Below are positions 5,878 to 13,604 of a stretch of DNA of 16,734 nucleotides, in pieces. The notes under the pieces are model-generated. The model did not search any database, was not told the DNA's origin, and saw nothing but the letters and a program-made list of their open reading frames with translations. Made by a program: the position numbers and the translations under genes. The number at the start of each line of letters is the position of its first letter. The stretch's first letter is position 1. Source of the DNA: an uncultured Acidaminococcus sp. (GTDB lineage: Bacteria > Bacillota > Negativicutes > Acidaminococcales > Acidaminococcaceae); contig CAAGJR010000230.1 in NCBI GenBank assembly GCA_900770265.1, positions 1 through 16,734 on the forward strand. Reading direction: 5' to 3'.

Positions 5878-7020
5878 CTAGTTATCCTGTTTTTCCCAGA
5901 CCAGACGCCCGGCCACGAAGGTCTTTTCCGGTTCCAGCCACTGGTTCCCGTTCCGCAGGGCTCCGCTGGAATCTCCGAATTCCATGGCTCCTGTCTTCAG
6001 CCGGCACAGGACCAGATCGGCCTCGTACCCCGCAGCCACTTTGCCCAGCCGATGTTCCAGGCCCAGCACCCGGGCCGGAGTTTCCGTCACACTGCGCACC
6101 ACTTCATTCAGCGGCATCCCAAGGCACAGGAACTTGGACATACACCGGGGCAAGTCCCACATCAACGGATTCTTGTGGAACGTGGCCGGCGTAGCATCGC
6201 TGCTGATGAAATCCGGGAAGAGTCCATCAGCCAGAGCCGCTTCCGCCACCGCAAAATTGAAATTCATCCGGCCATTACCCAAATCGAACAGGACACCCCG
6301 CTTACGGGCCTGAAGGATTCCTTTCTCCACGTGTCCGTCAGCATCCAGGATGGTGCGGCCCACATTCTGGTACACATGGCAGTAGATATCTCCCGGCCGC
6401 AGGCGCTCTGCAATGGCAGAAGCCGATTCCGGCGGATTGGTGGTATGGACGCACACGGGAAGACCCAGTTTCTCGCCGAATTCCACCGCTGTCTCCAGCG
6501 GTTTCAGCCCCAGGCTCCCGACGATGTTGGCACTGGTCCGCAATTTCAGCCCCAGGATTTCTCCCGGATACCGGTCCAGCAGGGCCTCCATTTTCCCCAG
6601 ATCCAGCACTGCCGGATCCAGGGGTTCATTGACGCCCCGTCCGGGCTGACCCACCGGTGACAGATTCAAATAGGCCTTCACTTTCACGGTTTTCCCCACC
6701 AGATCACACTCGTGGAAGGCAGGATAGTTGGCATACCCGGCAGACCCCATGTCCACCGCAGTAGTGACCCCGGCACTGAGCAGTTGGTCCGCATCCAGGC
6801 CGAAACCGCTGCCGTGCTGGAACAGATGGGTATGGTAGTCGATGAACCCGGGCAGGAGATAGGCTCCCCGCCCCTGGATCACCTTCCGTGCCCGAGGCTG
6901 GGGGTCGTCTGCCGGCAGCACCGCAGCGATTTTTCCCTGCTGCACTGCCACCTGCTGGAGTGTCTCTTTTCCGGTTTCCAAATCCAGCAGCCATACCTGG
7001 TCAAACAACACATCATACAT
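5878..7020 (-). CDS. Amidohydrolase/deacetylase-family metallohydrolase
   Basis: 380-residue cytoplasmic enzyme of the amidohydrolase superfamily, resembling the dihydroorotase-like amidohydrolase/deacetylase group. Characterised relatives act on N-acetyl-D-amino acids or acetylated hydroxy acids. The metal centre is complete: HTH (H63, H65) in GFIDYHTHL, the probable carbamylated lysine K159 in LGLKLR, H192 in VHTTNPP, H215 in YCHVYQ and D275 in SSDATP. A small beta domain made of both termini surrounds the barrel (KVIQGRGAYLLPG near the start, ADLVLCRLK near the end). It is the last gene of an operon: the upstream SLC13 carrier stops 18 bases earlier, and AAGGAGG lies in that gap. The likely job is hydrolysis of an imported amide, N-acyl or ester compound; the substrate is not readable from sequence. 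Confidence 0.85.
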   Translation of the reverse strand: MYDVLFDQVWLLDLETGKETLQQVAVQQGKIAAVLPADDPQPRARKVIQGRGAYLLPGFIDYHTHLFQHGSGFGLDADQLLSAGVTTAVDMGSAGYANYPAFHECDLVGKTVKVKAYLNLSPVGQPGRGVNEPLDPAVLDLGKMEALLDRYPGEILGLKLRTSANIVGSLGLKPLETAVEFGEKLGLPVCVHTTNPPESASAIAERLRPGDIYCHVYQNVGRTILDADGHVEKGILQARKRGVLFDLGNGRMNFNFAVAEAALADGLFPDFISSDATPATFHKNPLMWDLPRCMSKFLCLGMPLNEVVRSVTETPARVLGLEHRLGKVAAGYEADLVLCRLKTGAMEFGDSSGALRNGNQWLEPEKTFVAGRLVWEKQDN

Positions 7021-7038
7021 CTTGTCTTTCCTCCTTTA

Positions 7039-8310
7039 TCAATAGAACGGCCAGATCAGAGGGATGACCACCACACAGGTTACCAGGAATACAAGGCAAA
7101 GGCCGATATTACTCTTGAAGTAATCCGAGAATTTATACCCTCCGTAGGAATAAATCAGGTTCGCTGGCGGGCAGGCAATGGGGCTCAGGATGGACATGGT
7201 GGAAGCAATCCCCAGGACCATGACCAGCGCCGAGGGAATCACCCCGATGTTATGGGCCACAGAAATGACAATGGGCATCAGAAGGGTTACCGTAACCACA
7301 TTGGACATGAACTGGGTCATGACGGTGGTCAGCAGGAAAATGACCACAGTGATGAAATAAACATTGGTGGAACCACCGATCAGGGTGATCAGCAGGTCAG
7401 CGATCTGCTGGGCTGCACCGGTCTTCTTCAATGCCGTCGCCAGCGGGGTGATCCCGCCCAGCAAAATCACGGTTTTGATGCTCACCAGCTGGTAGGCCTG
7501 TTTTTCAGTGAAGATGCCAAAGCACACATCCGCCACCGCACCGATGATGGCAACCATGTAAGAAGGGATACCCGTCTGTTTCTCAAAGATCATACCTACG
7601 AACATAGCAACCATAATGATGATGGACATATTCTGCTTCCATTTGGGGACATCCTTTTTCTCGCCGCCTTTGAACAGGGCATCGTCTATCCCTTTCATGG
7701 TGATATCCGGCAGGAACTTGTACCCCACAAAGTACATATACACCAGCATGATGAGAGTCAGAGGAACACCGATCTTGGCAATTTCAAAGAAGCCGAACGG
7801 ATAGCCCAGTTCGATAATCTGGTTCCCGATCAATACGTTGATGGCTGCGTCACCCACCAGGGTCATCCGGCCACCGCACATGGACCCCAGGAAAGCACAC
7901 ATAAGCAGTTTGGAATGGCTGAAATGAGCAGTGGAACAAATACCCAGGATGATGGGGATGAACACGGCCACGGTACCGGAGTTGCTCACCGCAGCGGACA
8001 TCAGGCTGGACAGGACCAGGATGGCCATCATCATCTGACGTTCGGTCCTGGCATACCGCGTGACCACTTTCGCTATCTTATCGCATACCCCGGTTTCAAA
8101 CAAGGCACTGCCAACGATCATGACGCCGATCAGCATCAAAATGGTCGTACTGGCAAAACCGGCAATGGCTTCTTTAGGCGTAACAAGCCCAGTGAGTACA
8201 AGGGTGATCATGCTGAGCATGATGGTCAGATTGACCGGGATCTTTTCCATTAAGAAAGAAATAACGGCGACCACCAGGATGATGATAGCCAGGGTTGCAG
8301 GGGTAAACAT
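7039..8310 (-). CDS. SLC13/DASS-type carboxylate transporter
   Basis: 423-residue membrane carrier of the SLC13/DASS (ion transporter superfamily) group, expected to bring di- or tricarboxylates or related anions across the cytoplasmic membrane with a cation. About 11-12 hydrophobic segments are seen. The two inverted-repeat halves each carry the signature hairpin with an SN motif: SNSGTVAVFIP at 109-119 and MSNVVTVTLLMP at 335-346. A hydrophilic loop with KGGEKKDVPKWKQ lies at about 214-226, as is common in the family. AGAGGAG precedes the ATG by about 8 bases. It is immediately followed by the amidohydrolase, and it lies downstream of the D-2-hydroxyacid dehydrogenase with the gltS/rraA scar in between. 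It is a paralogue of the carrier at 10694-11947 (compare FETGVCDKIAK with FHTGITDAIGK). Confidence 0.87.
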   Translation of the reverse strand: MFTPATLAIIILVVAVISFLMEKIPVNLTIMLSMITLVLTGLVTPKEAIAGFASTTILMLIGVMIVGSALFETGVCDKIAKVVTRYARTERQMMMAILVLSSLMSAAVSNSGTVAVFIPIILGICSTAHFSHSKLLMCAFLGSMCGGRMTLVGDAAINVLIGNQIIELGYPFGFFEIAKIGVPLTLIMLVYMYFVGYKFLPDITMKGIDDALFKGGEKKDVPKWKQNMSIIIMVAMFVGMIFEKQTGIPSYMVAIIGAVADVCFGIFTEKQAYQLVSIKTVILLGGITPLATALKKTGAAQQIADLLITLIGGSTNVYFITVVIFLLTTVMTQFMSNVVTVTLLMPIVISVAHNIGVIPSALVMVLGIASTMSILSPIACPPANLIYSYGGYKFSDYFKSNIGLCLVFLVTCVVVIPLIWPFY

Positions 8311-8338
8311 TTGATTAAACTCCTCTCTTGATCAGCAG

Positions 8339-8473
8339 TTACAACTTGGTATTGAAAAACCTGAACCCGATGGCCATGAATATCTCAAAGATATCCTTCC
8401 AGGACATTACAGTCAGGTTCAGGGTGCCCATGGCCGTAAACACCACCAGTTCCAGGAAGAACCCGGACAGGAA
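8339..8473 (-). pseudogene. gltS remnant made of three joined fragments
   Basis: On the minus strand this segment reads LSGFFLELVVFTAMGTLNL, then MSWKDIF, then FMAIGFRFFNTK and a stop. All three pieces match the intact GltS-type protein encoded at 12165-13487, where they are well apart (LSGFFLELVVFTAMATLNL, LMSWKDIF, FMAIGFMFFNTK near the C-terminus). Two internal deletions have joined them, and the reading frame is preserved. DNA identity to 12180-12215, 12295-12312 and 12550-12608 is high. There is no start codon, and the remnant lacks the transport core, so it is not functional as a transporter. Confidence 0.85.
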
Positions 8474-8499
8474 CAGTGTCGACTGCTCCTGTCCGGGTT
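8460..8499. other. Hairpin at the scar junction
   Basis: AACCCGGACAGGAACAG pairs with CTGCTCCTGTCCGGGTT over 17 bp (one mismatch or wobble) with a 6-base loop. It matches the hairpin at 13571-13604 in the intact rraA-gltS gap. Here the outer arm is extended by gltS-derived CCCGG on one side and by a matching change on the other. No T-run follows on the minus strand, so it may be a transcript-stability hairpin or partial attenuator within the dehydrogenase-carrier transcript. Confidence 0.6.
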
Positions 8500-8561
8500 C
8501 CAAAGAGGGTCAAAGGGTTGGTATGTTGTCTTTCCGGAGCCTCGTCGTTCCAGGCTTTATC
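8500..8561 (-). pseudogene. Remnant of rraA-like gene tail and its 3' flank
   Basis: This stretch closely matches 13605-13670, which holds the last codons of the rraA-like gene and its 3' flank. The matched blocks include CCAAAGAG, GTCAAAGGGTT, TCTTTCCGGAGC and CGTTCCAGGCTTTAT. Read on the minus strand it gives DKAWNDEAPE, against DKAWNE plus stop in the intact gene, so the stop codon is lost. The order relative to the gltS remnant is the same as in the intact locus, so one duplicated block explains both. Confidence 0.75.
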
Positions 8562-8616
8562 TGTGGATTCCTCCCAAGATCATACTGTGATTTGACTGAT
8601 TTCCAGCGGCTCGTTC

Positions 8617-9645
8617 TCAGTAATCGAACATCCCGGCAGGCTTCTTATCCGGTTTCTTCACATCGGTGTAGGTCTTGGCCGTTGCATAATCGATATCGTG
8701 GATGGGCCAGGTGGGTTGCTTGCCTTCGTAGACTTCCTGGACGCCCATGGCGGAGAAGTAAGAAGCCCGGTGGGCTGCTTCGGTGGTGTTCCCGCCGATG
8801 TGCGGGTAGATGATTACGTTGTCCAGGGTCAGCAGCGGGTTCTTGGGATCCACCGGTTCTTTCCGGATGGCATCCAGGCCGGCACCGGCGATAACGCCGT
8901 TCTTGCAGGCTTCATACAGATCTTCTTCCACTACCAGGGCACCCCGGGCGGTGTTGATCAGGAACGCCGTAGGTTTCATCTTGGCCAGGGTTTCCTTATT
9001 GATCATGTTCCGGGTGACCGGTGTATTGGGAGCATGGAGGGAAACGTAATCGCTTTCCGTGAAGATCCGGTCCAGGTCCCGTACCACTTCCACGCCATCC
9101 GGGAAATCCTTGGCGGGTTTGTACGGATCATAGCACAGCACGTTCATTTCCATGGCCAGGCACCGTTTGGCTACCCGGCTTCCGATGTTGCCGCAGCCCA
9201 CGATACCCACGGTCTTGCCGTTCAGGGTGTTCTTGCGAACCTTCAGTTTGGCTTTGTAAAAGTCAGTGACCCAGGTCTTGTGCAGCACCGTTACGTTCCG
9301 GCTGCATTCCAGCATCAGCAGCAGAGCGGTTTCAGCAACAGAGGTGCTGTTGGCCACCGGTGCATACAGAGCCTGGACCCCGTTGTCATGGCAGGCCTTC
9401 ACATCCAGGGCATCGAAGCCGGCCCCGTGACGGACGATGACTTTCAGGTTCGGATCCGCTTCAATGACTTCCCGGGTGATCGGGGTAATCCGGACGATCA
9501 TGGCATCCGGCTGGTATTCTTTGAAGTCTGCCAGAACATCCGCTGTTTCAAAGCCTCTCCCCTCGATGATGGTATGCCCGGCTTTTTCCAGCAGTTCCCG
9601 ACCTTCACTCATGATTTCCTGCGGCAGTAAGATTTTCCAACCCAT
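8617..9645 (-). CDS. D-2-hydroxyacid dehydrogenase (NAD-dependent)
   Basis: 342-residue dehydrogenase of the D-isomer-specific 2-hydroxyacid/phosphoglycerate dehydrogenase family, interconverting a 2-oxo acid and a D-2-hydroxy acid with NAD(H). The dinucleotide site is GCGNIG (150-155), with an acidic D173 (CYDPY) that favours NAD over NADP. The catalytic set is R234 (NTARGAL), E263 (KEPVDPKNPL) and H282 (PHIGGNT). There is no C-terminal ACT domain, so it is not a feedback-regulated serine-pathway enzyme. GGAGGAT precedes the ATG, and LysR-type promoter copy A lies about 70 bases upstream of the start. It is the first gene of the operon that leads to the SLC13 carrier and amidohydrolase. The substrate is unknown; the context favours a catabolic oxo or hydroxy acid. 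Confidence 0.88.
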   Translation of the reverse strand: MGWKILLPQEIMSEGRELLEKAGHTIIEGRGFETADVLADFKEYQPDAMIVRITPITREVIEADPNLKVIVRHGAGFDALDVKACHDNGVQALYAPVANSTSVAETALLLMLECSRNVTVLHKTWVTDFYKAKLKVRKNTLNGKTVGIVGCGNIGSRVAKRCLAMEMNVLCYDPYKPAKDFPDGVEVVRDLDRIFTESDYVSLHAPNTPVTRNMINKETLAKMKPTAFLINTARGALVVEEDLYEACKNGVIAGAGLDAIRKEPVDPKNPLLTLDNVIIYPHIGGNTTEAAHRASYFSAMGVQEVYEGKQPTWPIHDIDYATAKTYTDVKKPDKKPAGMFDY

Positions 9646-9720
9646 AATTACATCCTCCGTTCTCAGTATATTATGTATTTTTCGATTTTATTTTTTCATC
9701 GATTTTCTTTCGACATCAGT

Positions 9721-9786
9721 ATGGTACCGCCTTGACGAACAAAAGTAAAACAGTATATGTTTAGGTTATTCACAAATATTTTTTGT
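9721..9786 (-). promoter_or_regulatory. LysR-type promoter module, copy A
   Basis: Read on the minus strand: dyad ACAAA-N5-TTTGT (9786-9772), an 18-base gap, then a CTGTTTTACTTTTGT block with -35 TTTACT (9749-9744), a 17-base spacer and -10 TACCAT (9726-9721). Predicted start near 9714, about 70 bases before the dehydrogenase ATG. Architecture and spacing are identical to copies B, C and D. Confidence 0.75.
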
Positions 9787-9841
9787 GGTAAAAGTCATAA
9801 AAAAGCAAATACTCTATTTTCCGGTTCCATACCAACAGTCC

Positions 9842-10681
9842 TCAAACTCCCAGGATCCGTTCCGGGTTTTTCCGGAAGCACTGATCCACTTCGGCTTCGC
9901 TCAACCCTTTTTCCAGCAGCAGGCGGGCAAATTCCTGGAGGGCCTCATCGGGATAGGGAGAATTCACCTGCCCTACATCCGAGGATAACAGGATGTGATC
10001 GGCCCCCACTTCCCGGATTTCAGCAACGATTTCCTCCACCGGCGTATCTCCCCGCCGCACATTGAAGAAGCAGTGTTCCACAAAACCACCCAGCCGGACC
10101 ACTTCTTTCCGTTCTTCCGGGGTATAGAAGTCCGCCGGATTGTCCGCATGGGTGGCAATCAGGGTATGGATGCCCAGTTCTTTGCCCTTGCGCAGCACGG
10201 CCAGCCCTTCCCGGGCGCTGACATGGCCGGTGGCCAGGGCCAGGCCGCAGCGGGCCACGGTTTCCAGCACCTCCACCACTTCCGGTTTCAGGCTTCCGTC
10301 CTCTTCCAGCAGGTACAGATAGGTTGCTGCTTCCTGCTCCGTCAAGTCCGGCCGCTTCTTCAGCTGGTAACTGCGAGATTCCAGTGTAGGCATCCAGCAG
10401 ATCCGGCCGCCCAGTTTGGCGCAGTTTTCCACCGCATAGGGGTTCATGCCCCCCATGGTCCGGTTCAGCACCACGCCGCCCCGGATGACCAGTTTGGGAT
10501 ACAAAATTTGCAGCATGGCCGCCCGGCTGGCGGTTTCCGAAAAATGGTTCTTCAGGACAAACCCTCCGAAGCCCTCCATTTCCATCCGCTCTGCCAGTTC
10601 GATATCCGTAAATTTCCGGGGCACCACATCGGGCGCCGGGTGCACATGGAGATCATAGAATCCGTTACAAGACAGTGTCAT
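9842..10681 (-). CDS. DUF6282-type metal-dependent hydrolase
   Basis: 279-residue TIM-barrel protein of the amidohydrolase superfamily, most like the DUF6282 group, whose reactions are not established. Candidate metal and catalytic residues are all present: H12 and H14 in DLHVHPAPD, K44/H46 in LKNHFSE, H153 in TGHVS, H178 in ATHADNP, E202 near VEHCFF, and D235 in LSSDVGQ. It has no signal peptide. It is co-transcribed with the SLC13 carrier: the carrier stop is 12 bases from this ATG and the AAGGAG site lies in that gap, so translation is probably coupled. The pairing suggests it hydrolyses what the carrier imports. No clear terminator follows; the next 55 bases downstream are T-rich on the coding strand and lead into promoter copy A. 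Confidence 0.8.
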   Translation of the reverse strand: MTLSCNGFYDLHVHPAPDVVPRKFTDIELAERMEMEGFGGFVLKNHFSETASRAAMLQILYPKLVIRGGVVLNRTMGGMNPYAVENCAKLGGRICWMPTLESRSYQLKKRPDLTEQEAATYLYLLEEDGSLKPEVVEVLETVARCGLALATGHVSAREGLAVLRKGKELGIHTLIATHADNPADFYTPEERKEVVRLGGFVEHCFFNVRRGDTPVEEIVAEIREVGADHILLSSDVGQVNSPYPDEALQEFARLLLEKGLSEAEVDQCFRKNPERILGV

Positions 10682-10693
10682 GGCAAGTCTCCT

Positions 10694-11947
10694 TTAATAG
10701 GGCAGGAAAATGGGGATCAGGCCCACGATGACCAGGTACGTCAAGACGACCATGGGCAGGCCGATCTTCATGAAATCCATGAATTTATAATGGGTCCAGC
10801 CCACCGTCATCATGTTCTGGGGTGCTGCAAACGGCGTAGCATAGGAAGCAGCCCCGGCCAGGATGATGATCATGGCCACCGGATAGGGGCTTACTCCGAT
10901 TTCCTGGGCAATGGACACCCCGATGGGCATGAACACCAGGATGGTGGGGATGTTGGACATGATCTGAGTCAGGCCAGCTGCTGCCCAGAACATCACCGTG
11001 GAAATCATGAAGGGACTGGGGTTGTCACCCAGGATGTGGATGATCAGGTCGGCCACAGCCTGACCGGCACCGCTGTCCTTCACCCCGGCAGAAATCACGC
11101 TCAAGGCGCCTACCAGGATCAGGCAGTTCCAGTCAATGGCATTCAGCGCTTCCTTCAGCGTCATGCACTTGGTCGCTACGATTACACAGGCCCCCAACAC
11201 AGCAGCCACATGCATGGGAATGGCCTTGCTGCCGGAAGCGATGACAGCCAGGACGATCAGCATGGTAATGGCAGCAATGGTGGCTTTCGGTTTGTTAAGT
11301 TCTTTCTTCTCTACCTGGGCAAATTCAGGGATGTACCCGGTATCGGGGATCATCTTGGAACCGATGAACGTGAAATACAGCGTCCCTGCGATGCACACCC
11401 CGATCCCGAAGGGGGTGATGCTGAAGAACCCGAAGGGAGTCAGCCCCAGTTCGCCCATCAGCGCAGCACCGGCGGCATTGGAGCCTACCCCGACCAGGGT
11501 AACGAAACCACCGAACTGGGCGCCGAACAGCAGCCCCAGCAGCGCCCGGGAAGGACCGACGCCAGCCGCCACGCACATGGCCGTGACCAGCGGCGCCATG
11601 GCCACCATCACCCCGATGTTGCTGCACACCGAGCTGAGGATACAGGAGACGATCAGAGTCGCCAGGATGATGTTCCGTTCGCTCTTACCGGTGATGGCCA
11701 CCATTTTCTTGCCGATGGCGTCCGTAATCCCGGTATGGAACAGGGAAGCCCCCACCACCATCATACCGGCCAGCAGGATATTGGTATTGTTGTCATAGGC
11801 TGCGAAGACCGTATTCATCTTCACAATGCCCAGTGCCCCATAGGAAATGGAAGCCAGGATTGCCGTCACGGCAATGGGGAACGGTTCCCAGATAAAGCAG
11901 ACGATGGTCAGGGCCAGGATGCCCAGAGCCAGGATCATTGGTGTCAT
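10694..11947 (-). CDS. SLC13/DASS-type carboxylate transporter
   Basis: 417-residue membrane carrier of the SLC13/DASS group. The two signature SN motifs are SNIGVMVAMAPL at 109-120 and MSNIPTILVFMP at 330-341, one per inverted half. About 11 hydrophobic segments are seen, with a charged cytoplasmic loop around QVEKKELNKPK (211-221). AAGGAGGA precedes the ATG at 11947, and LysR-type promoter copy D lies upstream. It is the first gene of a two-gene operon with the DUF6282 hydrolase. It is a paralogue of the carrier at 7039-8310, and both are followed directly by an amidohydrolase-superfamily enzyme. The likely substrate is an organic anion; which one cannot be told. Confidence 0.87.
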   Translation of the reverse strand: MTPMILALGILALTIVCFIWEPFPIAVTAILASISYGALGIVKMNTVFAAYDNNTNILLAGMMVVGASLFHTGITDAIGKKMVAITGKSERNIILATLIVSCILSSVCSNIGVMVAMAPLVTAMCVAAGVGPSRALLGLLFGAQFGGFVTLVGVGSNAAGAALMGELGLTPFGFFSITPFGIGVCIAGTLYFTFIGSKMIPDTGYIPEFAQVEKKELNKPKATIAAITMLIVLAVIASGSKAIPMHVAAVLGACVIVATKCMTLKEALNAIDWNCLILVGALSVISAGVKDSGAGQAVADLIIHILGDNPSPFMISTVMFWAAAGLTQIMSNIPTILVFMPIGVSIAQEIGVSPYPVAMIIILAGAASYATPFAAPQNMMTVGWTHYKFMDFMKIGLPMVVLTYLVIVGLIPIFLPY

Positions 11948-12042
11948 AAGTCAGATTCCTCCTTGCAGCAGTTACAACATTTCCTTTTCAACCACTCCTG
12001 TACAATGCCGGCATGCAGAGCGATTTGATTTTTCTTACTATT

Positions 12043-12108
12043 ATGATAGCCGAATTCCATCACAAAGGGAAACACTGTTTCTTTGCTTTCTCTACAAATG
12101 ATTTTTGT
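12043..12108 (-). promoter_or_regulatory. LysR-type promoter module, copy D
   Basis: Minus strand: dyad ACAAA-N5-TTTGT (12108-12094), an 18-base gap, a GTGTTTCCCTTTGT block with a weaker -35 TTCCCT (12071-12066), a 17-base spacer and -10 TATCAT (12048-12043). Predicted start near 12036, 89 bases before the SLC13 ATG. This is the most diverged of the four copies, but all spacings are kept. Its dyad sits 4 bases from the T-run of the gltS terminator. Confidence 0.7.
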
Positions 12109-12111
12109 CAT

Positions 12112-12151
12112 AAAAAGACTGTGCCGAAAGCCATTCCTCTCAGCACAGTCT
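12112..12151 (-). terminator. Terminator of the rraA-like/gltS operon
   Basis: Minus strand: AGACTGTGC ... GCACAGTCT followed by TTTTTA. The stem can be extended inward by about 8 further pairs including wobbles. It lies 13 bases past the gltS stop. Confidence 0.8.
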
Positions 12152-12164
12152 CTTCTGGCCGCTG

Positions 12165-13487
12165 TCAGTTCAGCGTCCGTTTGGTATTGAAGAACATGAA
12201 CCCGATGGCCATGAAGACCACGAAGATAGCCGCACCGACGCCGGCCGTCAGGCCAACGCCCGTACTCAGCCAGACAGGAGTCAGGCCGACGAAGATATCC
12301 TTCCAGGACATCAGCGTGGAATAGATCCCGTGGCTGTCCCCGGCGTGGGATTCAGAGTTGGGGTCGATGGAACGGACCAGCGCCAGGCCCGTGGAGGTGT
12401 TACCGGTGGCAGCACCGAAGCACATGCAGGCTTTTTCGAACCATTCTTCCTTGGCGAATCTGCGGGCGCAGAACAGCACCAGGGGCACGGTCAATGCCGT
12501 CAGGGTCAGGCAGTAGATGGCCAGGGGAACCGCATAGGTGGACACAAACTTCAGGTTCAGGGTGGCCATGGCCGTGAACACCACCAGTTCCAGGAAGAAC
12601 CCGGACAGCAGTTTGATGGTCTTCAGATCCACGAATTTTTCCAGGTGGAGCAGTTCGATCAGGTACCACATCACGGCACCGCCGACCACGCCGTGGAGCA
12701 CGCTGGGCAGATGCAGGGCCTTGAAGGCCGGGAAGGTGTTCAGGCCGGCGAAGATCTGCTGCCCGATGAACAGGGCACCCATGAGCCAGGCGAACTGCAG
12801 GGCCAGGTGGTTGATGCTGATAGAGGTAGTCACGGTGGTCCCGATGGATTTCCGCTGATCGGCCGGCAGAGCGCCGCCGTAGAAGTAGGGCGGCTGCTTG
12901 GTGGGTTCCTTTACATAGGTCCCCCAGCCTTTCCGGACGCCGTAGTTGACCAGGGCCATCCCGACAGTCATGGCCACGATCAGGCCCACGGTAGAAAGCA
13001 CCATGGCGATGGCCATATGGCCTTCGTAGCCCAGCTTTTCAAAGGAGGCAGCCGCAGCAGCAGCCGTCCCGTGGCCGCCGTGGAAGGAGAACACCCCCAG
13101 GACGCCCCAGCCTACGGGCAGGCCGGGCCAGGCACCCCGCAGGAAGGCCCCCAGCAGGGTCCCTACGCACATCTGCATGCCGTAGGATGGCATGGGCAGG
13201 CACACATAATCCAGATAGGAATGGAGCATCTTCCGGTTGAAGCTGACGCCGAACACCAGGGACACCATTACGATATCGATCAGCACGCCGGGCACGCTGC
13301 CCAGCACTTTGGGGACCGTGATCAGGCCCAGGCCCTGCTGGCCCACAGCCAGCATCACCAGGCCGCCCACCAGGGAGGCGGGCAGGAACAGTTTCTGCAG
13401 GGGTTTCACGAATTCACGGACGAAGAAGCCCAGCAGGATGAACATACTCACGGCGGTCATCATATTCATTAAGGCACGGATAGTCAT
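12165..13487 (-). CDS. gltS: GltS-type sodium/glutamate symporter family protein
   Basis: 440-residue polytopic membrane protein of the ESS (GltS) family, expected to couple sodium to uptake of glutamate or a related dicarboxylate. Family features seen are the N-terminal PASLVGGLV segment, the re-entrant-loop-like HGGHGTAAAAAASFEKLG in the first half and GAATGNTSTGLALVRSIDP in the second, with about 12 hydrophobic stretches between. It is about 40 residues longer than the classical 401-residue GltS. GAGGTG precedes the ATG at 13487. It follows the RraA-like aldolase gene in the same direction after a 162-base gap with a hairpin and a dyad, and ends at a good terminator. The operon partner is an aldolase, so the real substrate may be another carboxylate; the symbol names the family. 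Confidence 0.85.
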   Translation of the reverse strand: MTIRALMNMMTAVSMFILLGFFVREFVKPLQKLFLPASLVGGLVMLAVGQQGLGLITVPKVLGSVPGVLIDIVMVSLVFGVSFNRKMLHSYLDYVCLPMPSYGMQMCVGTLLGAFLRGAWPGLPVGWGVLGVFSFHGGHGTAAAAAASFEKLGYEGHMAIAMVLSTVGLIVAMTVGMALVNYGVRKGWGTYVKEPTKQPPYFYGGALPADQRKSIGTTVTTSISINHLALQFAWLMGALFIGQQIFAGLNTFPAFKALHLPSVLHGVVGGAVMWYLIELLHLEKFVDLKTIKLLSGFFLELVVFTAMATLNLKFVSTYAVPLAIYCLTLTALTVPLVLFCARRFAKEEWFEKACMCFGAATGNTSTGLALVRSIDPNSESHAGDSHGIYSTLMSWKDIFVGLTPVWLSTGVGLTAGVGAAIFVVFMAIGFMFFNTKRTLN

Positions 13488-13513
13488 GTTTCACCTCGAA
13501 TTATTTATTAGGC

Positions 13514-13532
13514 TCAGCAAAAGTTTTGCTGA
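13514..13532. promoter_or_regulatory. Perfect dyad upstream of gltS
   Basis: TCAGCAAAA-G-TTTTGCTGA, a 19-base perfect inverted repeat lying 26 bases before the gltS start. There is no T-run beyond it on the gltS strand. It could be an operator for gltS or an RNA hairpin that regulates expression between the two operon genes. Confidence 0.45.
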
Positions 13533-13570
13533 TTAATAATTAAAAGTTCTGTATTCTTTCAGAGAAGAAG

Positions 13571-13604
13571 CAGGACAGGAACAGTGTCGGCTGCTCCTGT
13601 CCTG
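13571..13604. other. Intercistronic hairpin between rraA-like gene and gltS
   Basis: CAGGACAGGAACAG pairs with CTGCTCCTGTCCTG (14 bp, one mismatch or wobble) around a 6-base loop. On the minus strand it is followed by CTTCTTCTCT, a T-rich but interrupted run, so it may be a leaky terminator that lowers gltS expression. A diverged copy lies at 8460-8499. Confidence 0.5.

Noticed and set aside
6712..8253. 513-codon plus-strand frame
   Set aside because: Antisense shadow of the amidohydrolase and SLC13 genes; His/Gln/Asp-rich translation typical of reading membrane-protein codons backwards.
8328..8813. 161-codon plus-strand frame between the SLC13 and dehydrogenase genes
   Set aside because: It is antisense to the gltS/rraA remnants and the dehydrogenase 3' end; the informative reading is the minus-strand remnant.
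9995..12028. 677-codon plus-strand frame
   Set aside because: Antisense shadow of the DUF6282 and SLC13 genes with the same biased composition and no ribosome site.
12330..13472. 380-codon plus-strand frame
   Set aside because: Antisense shadow of gltS.
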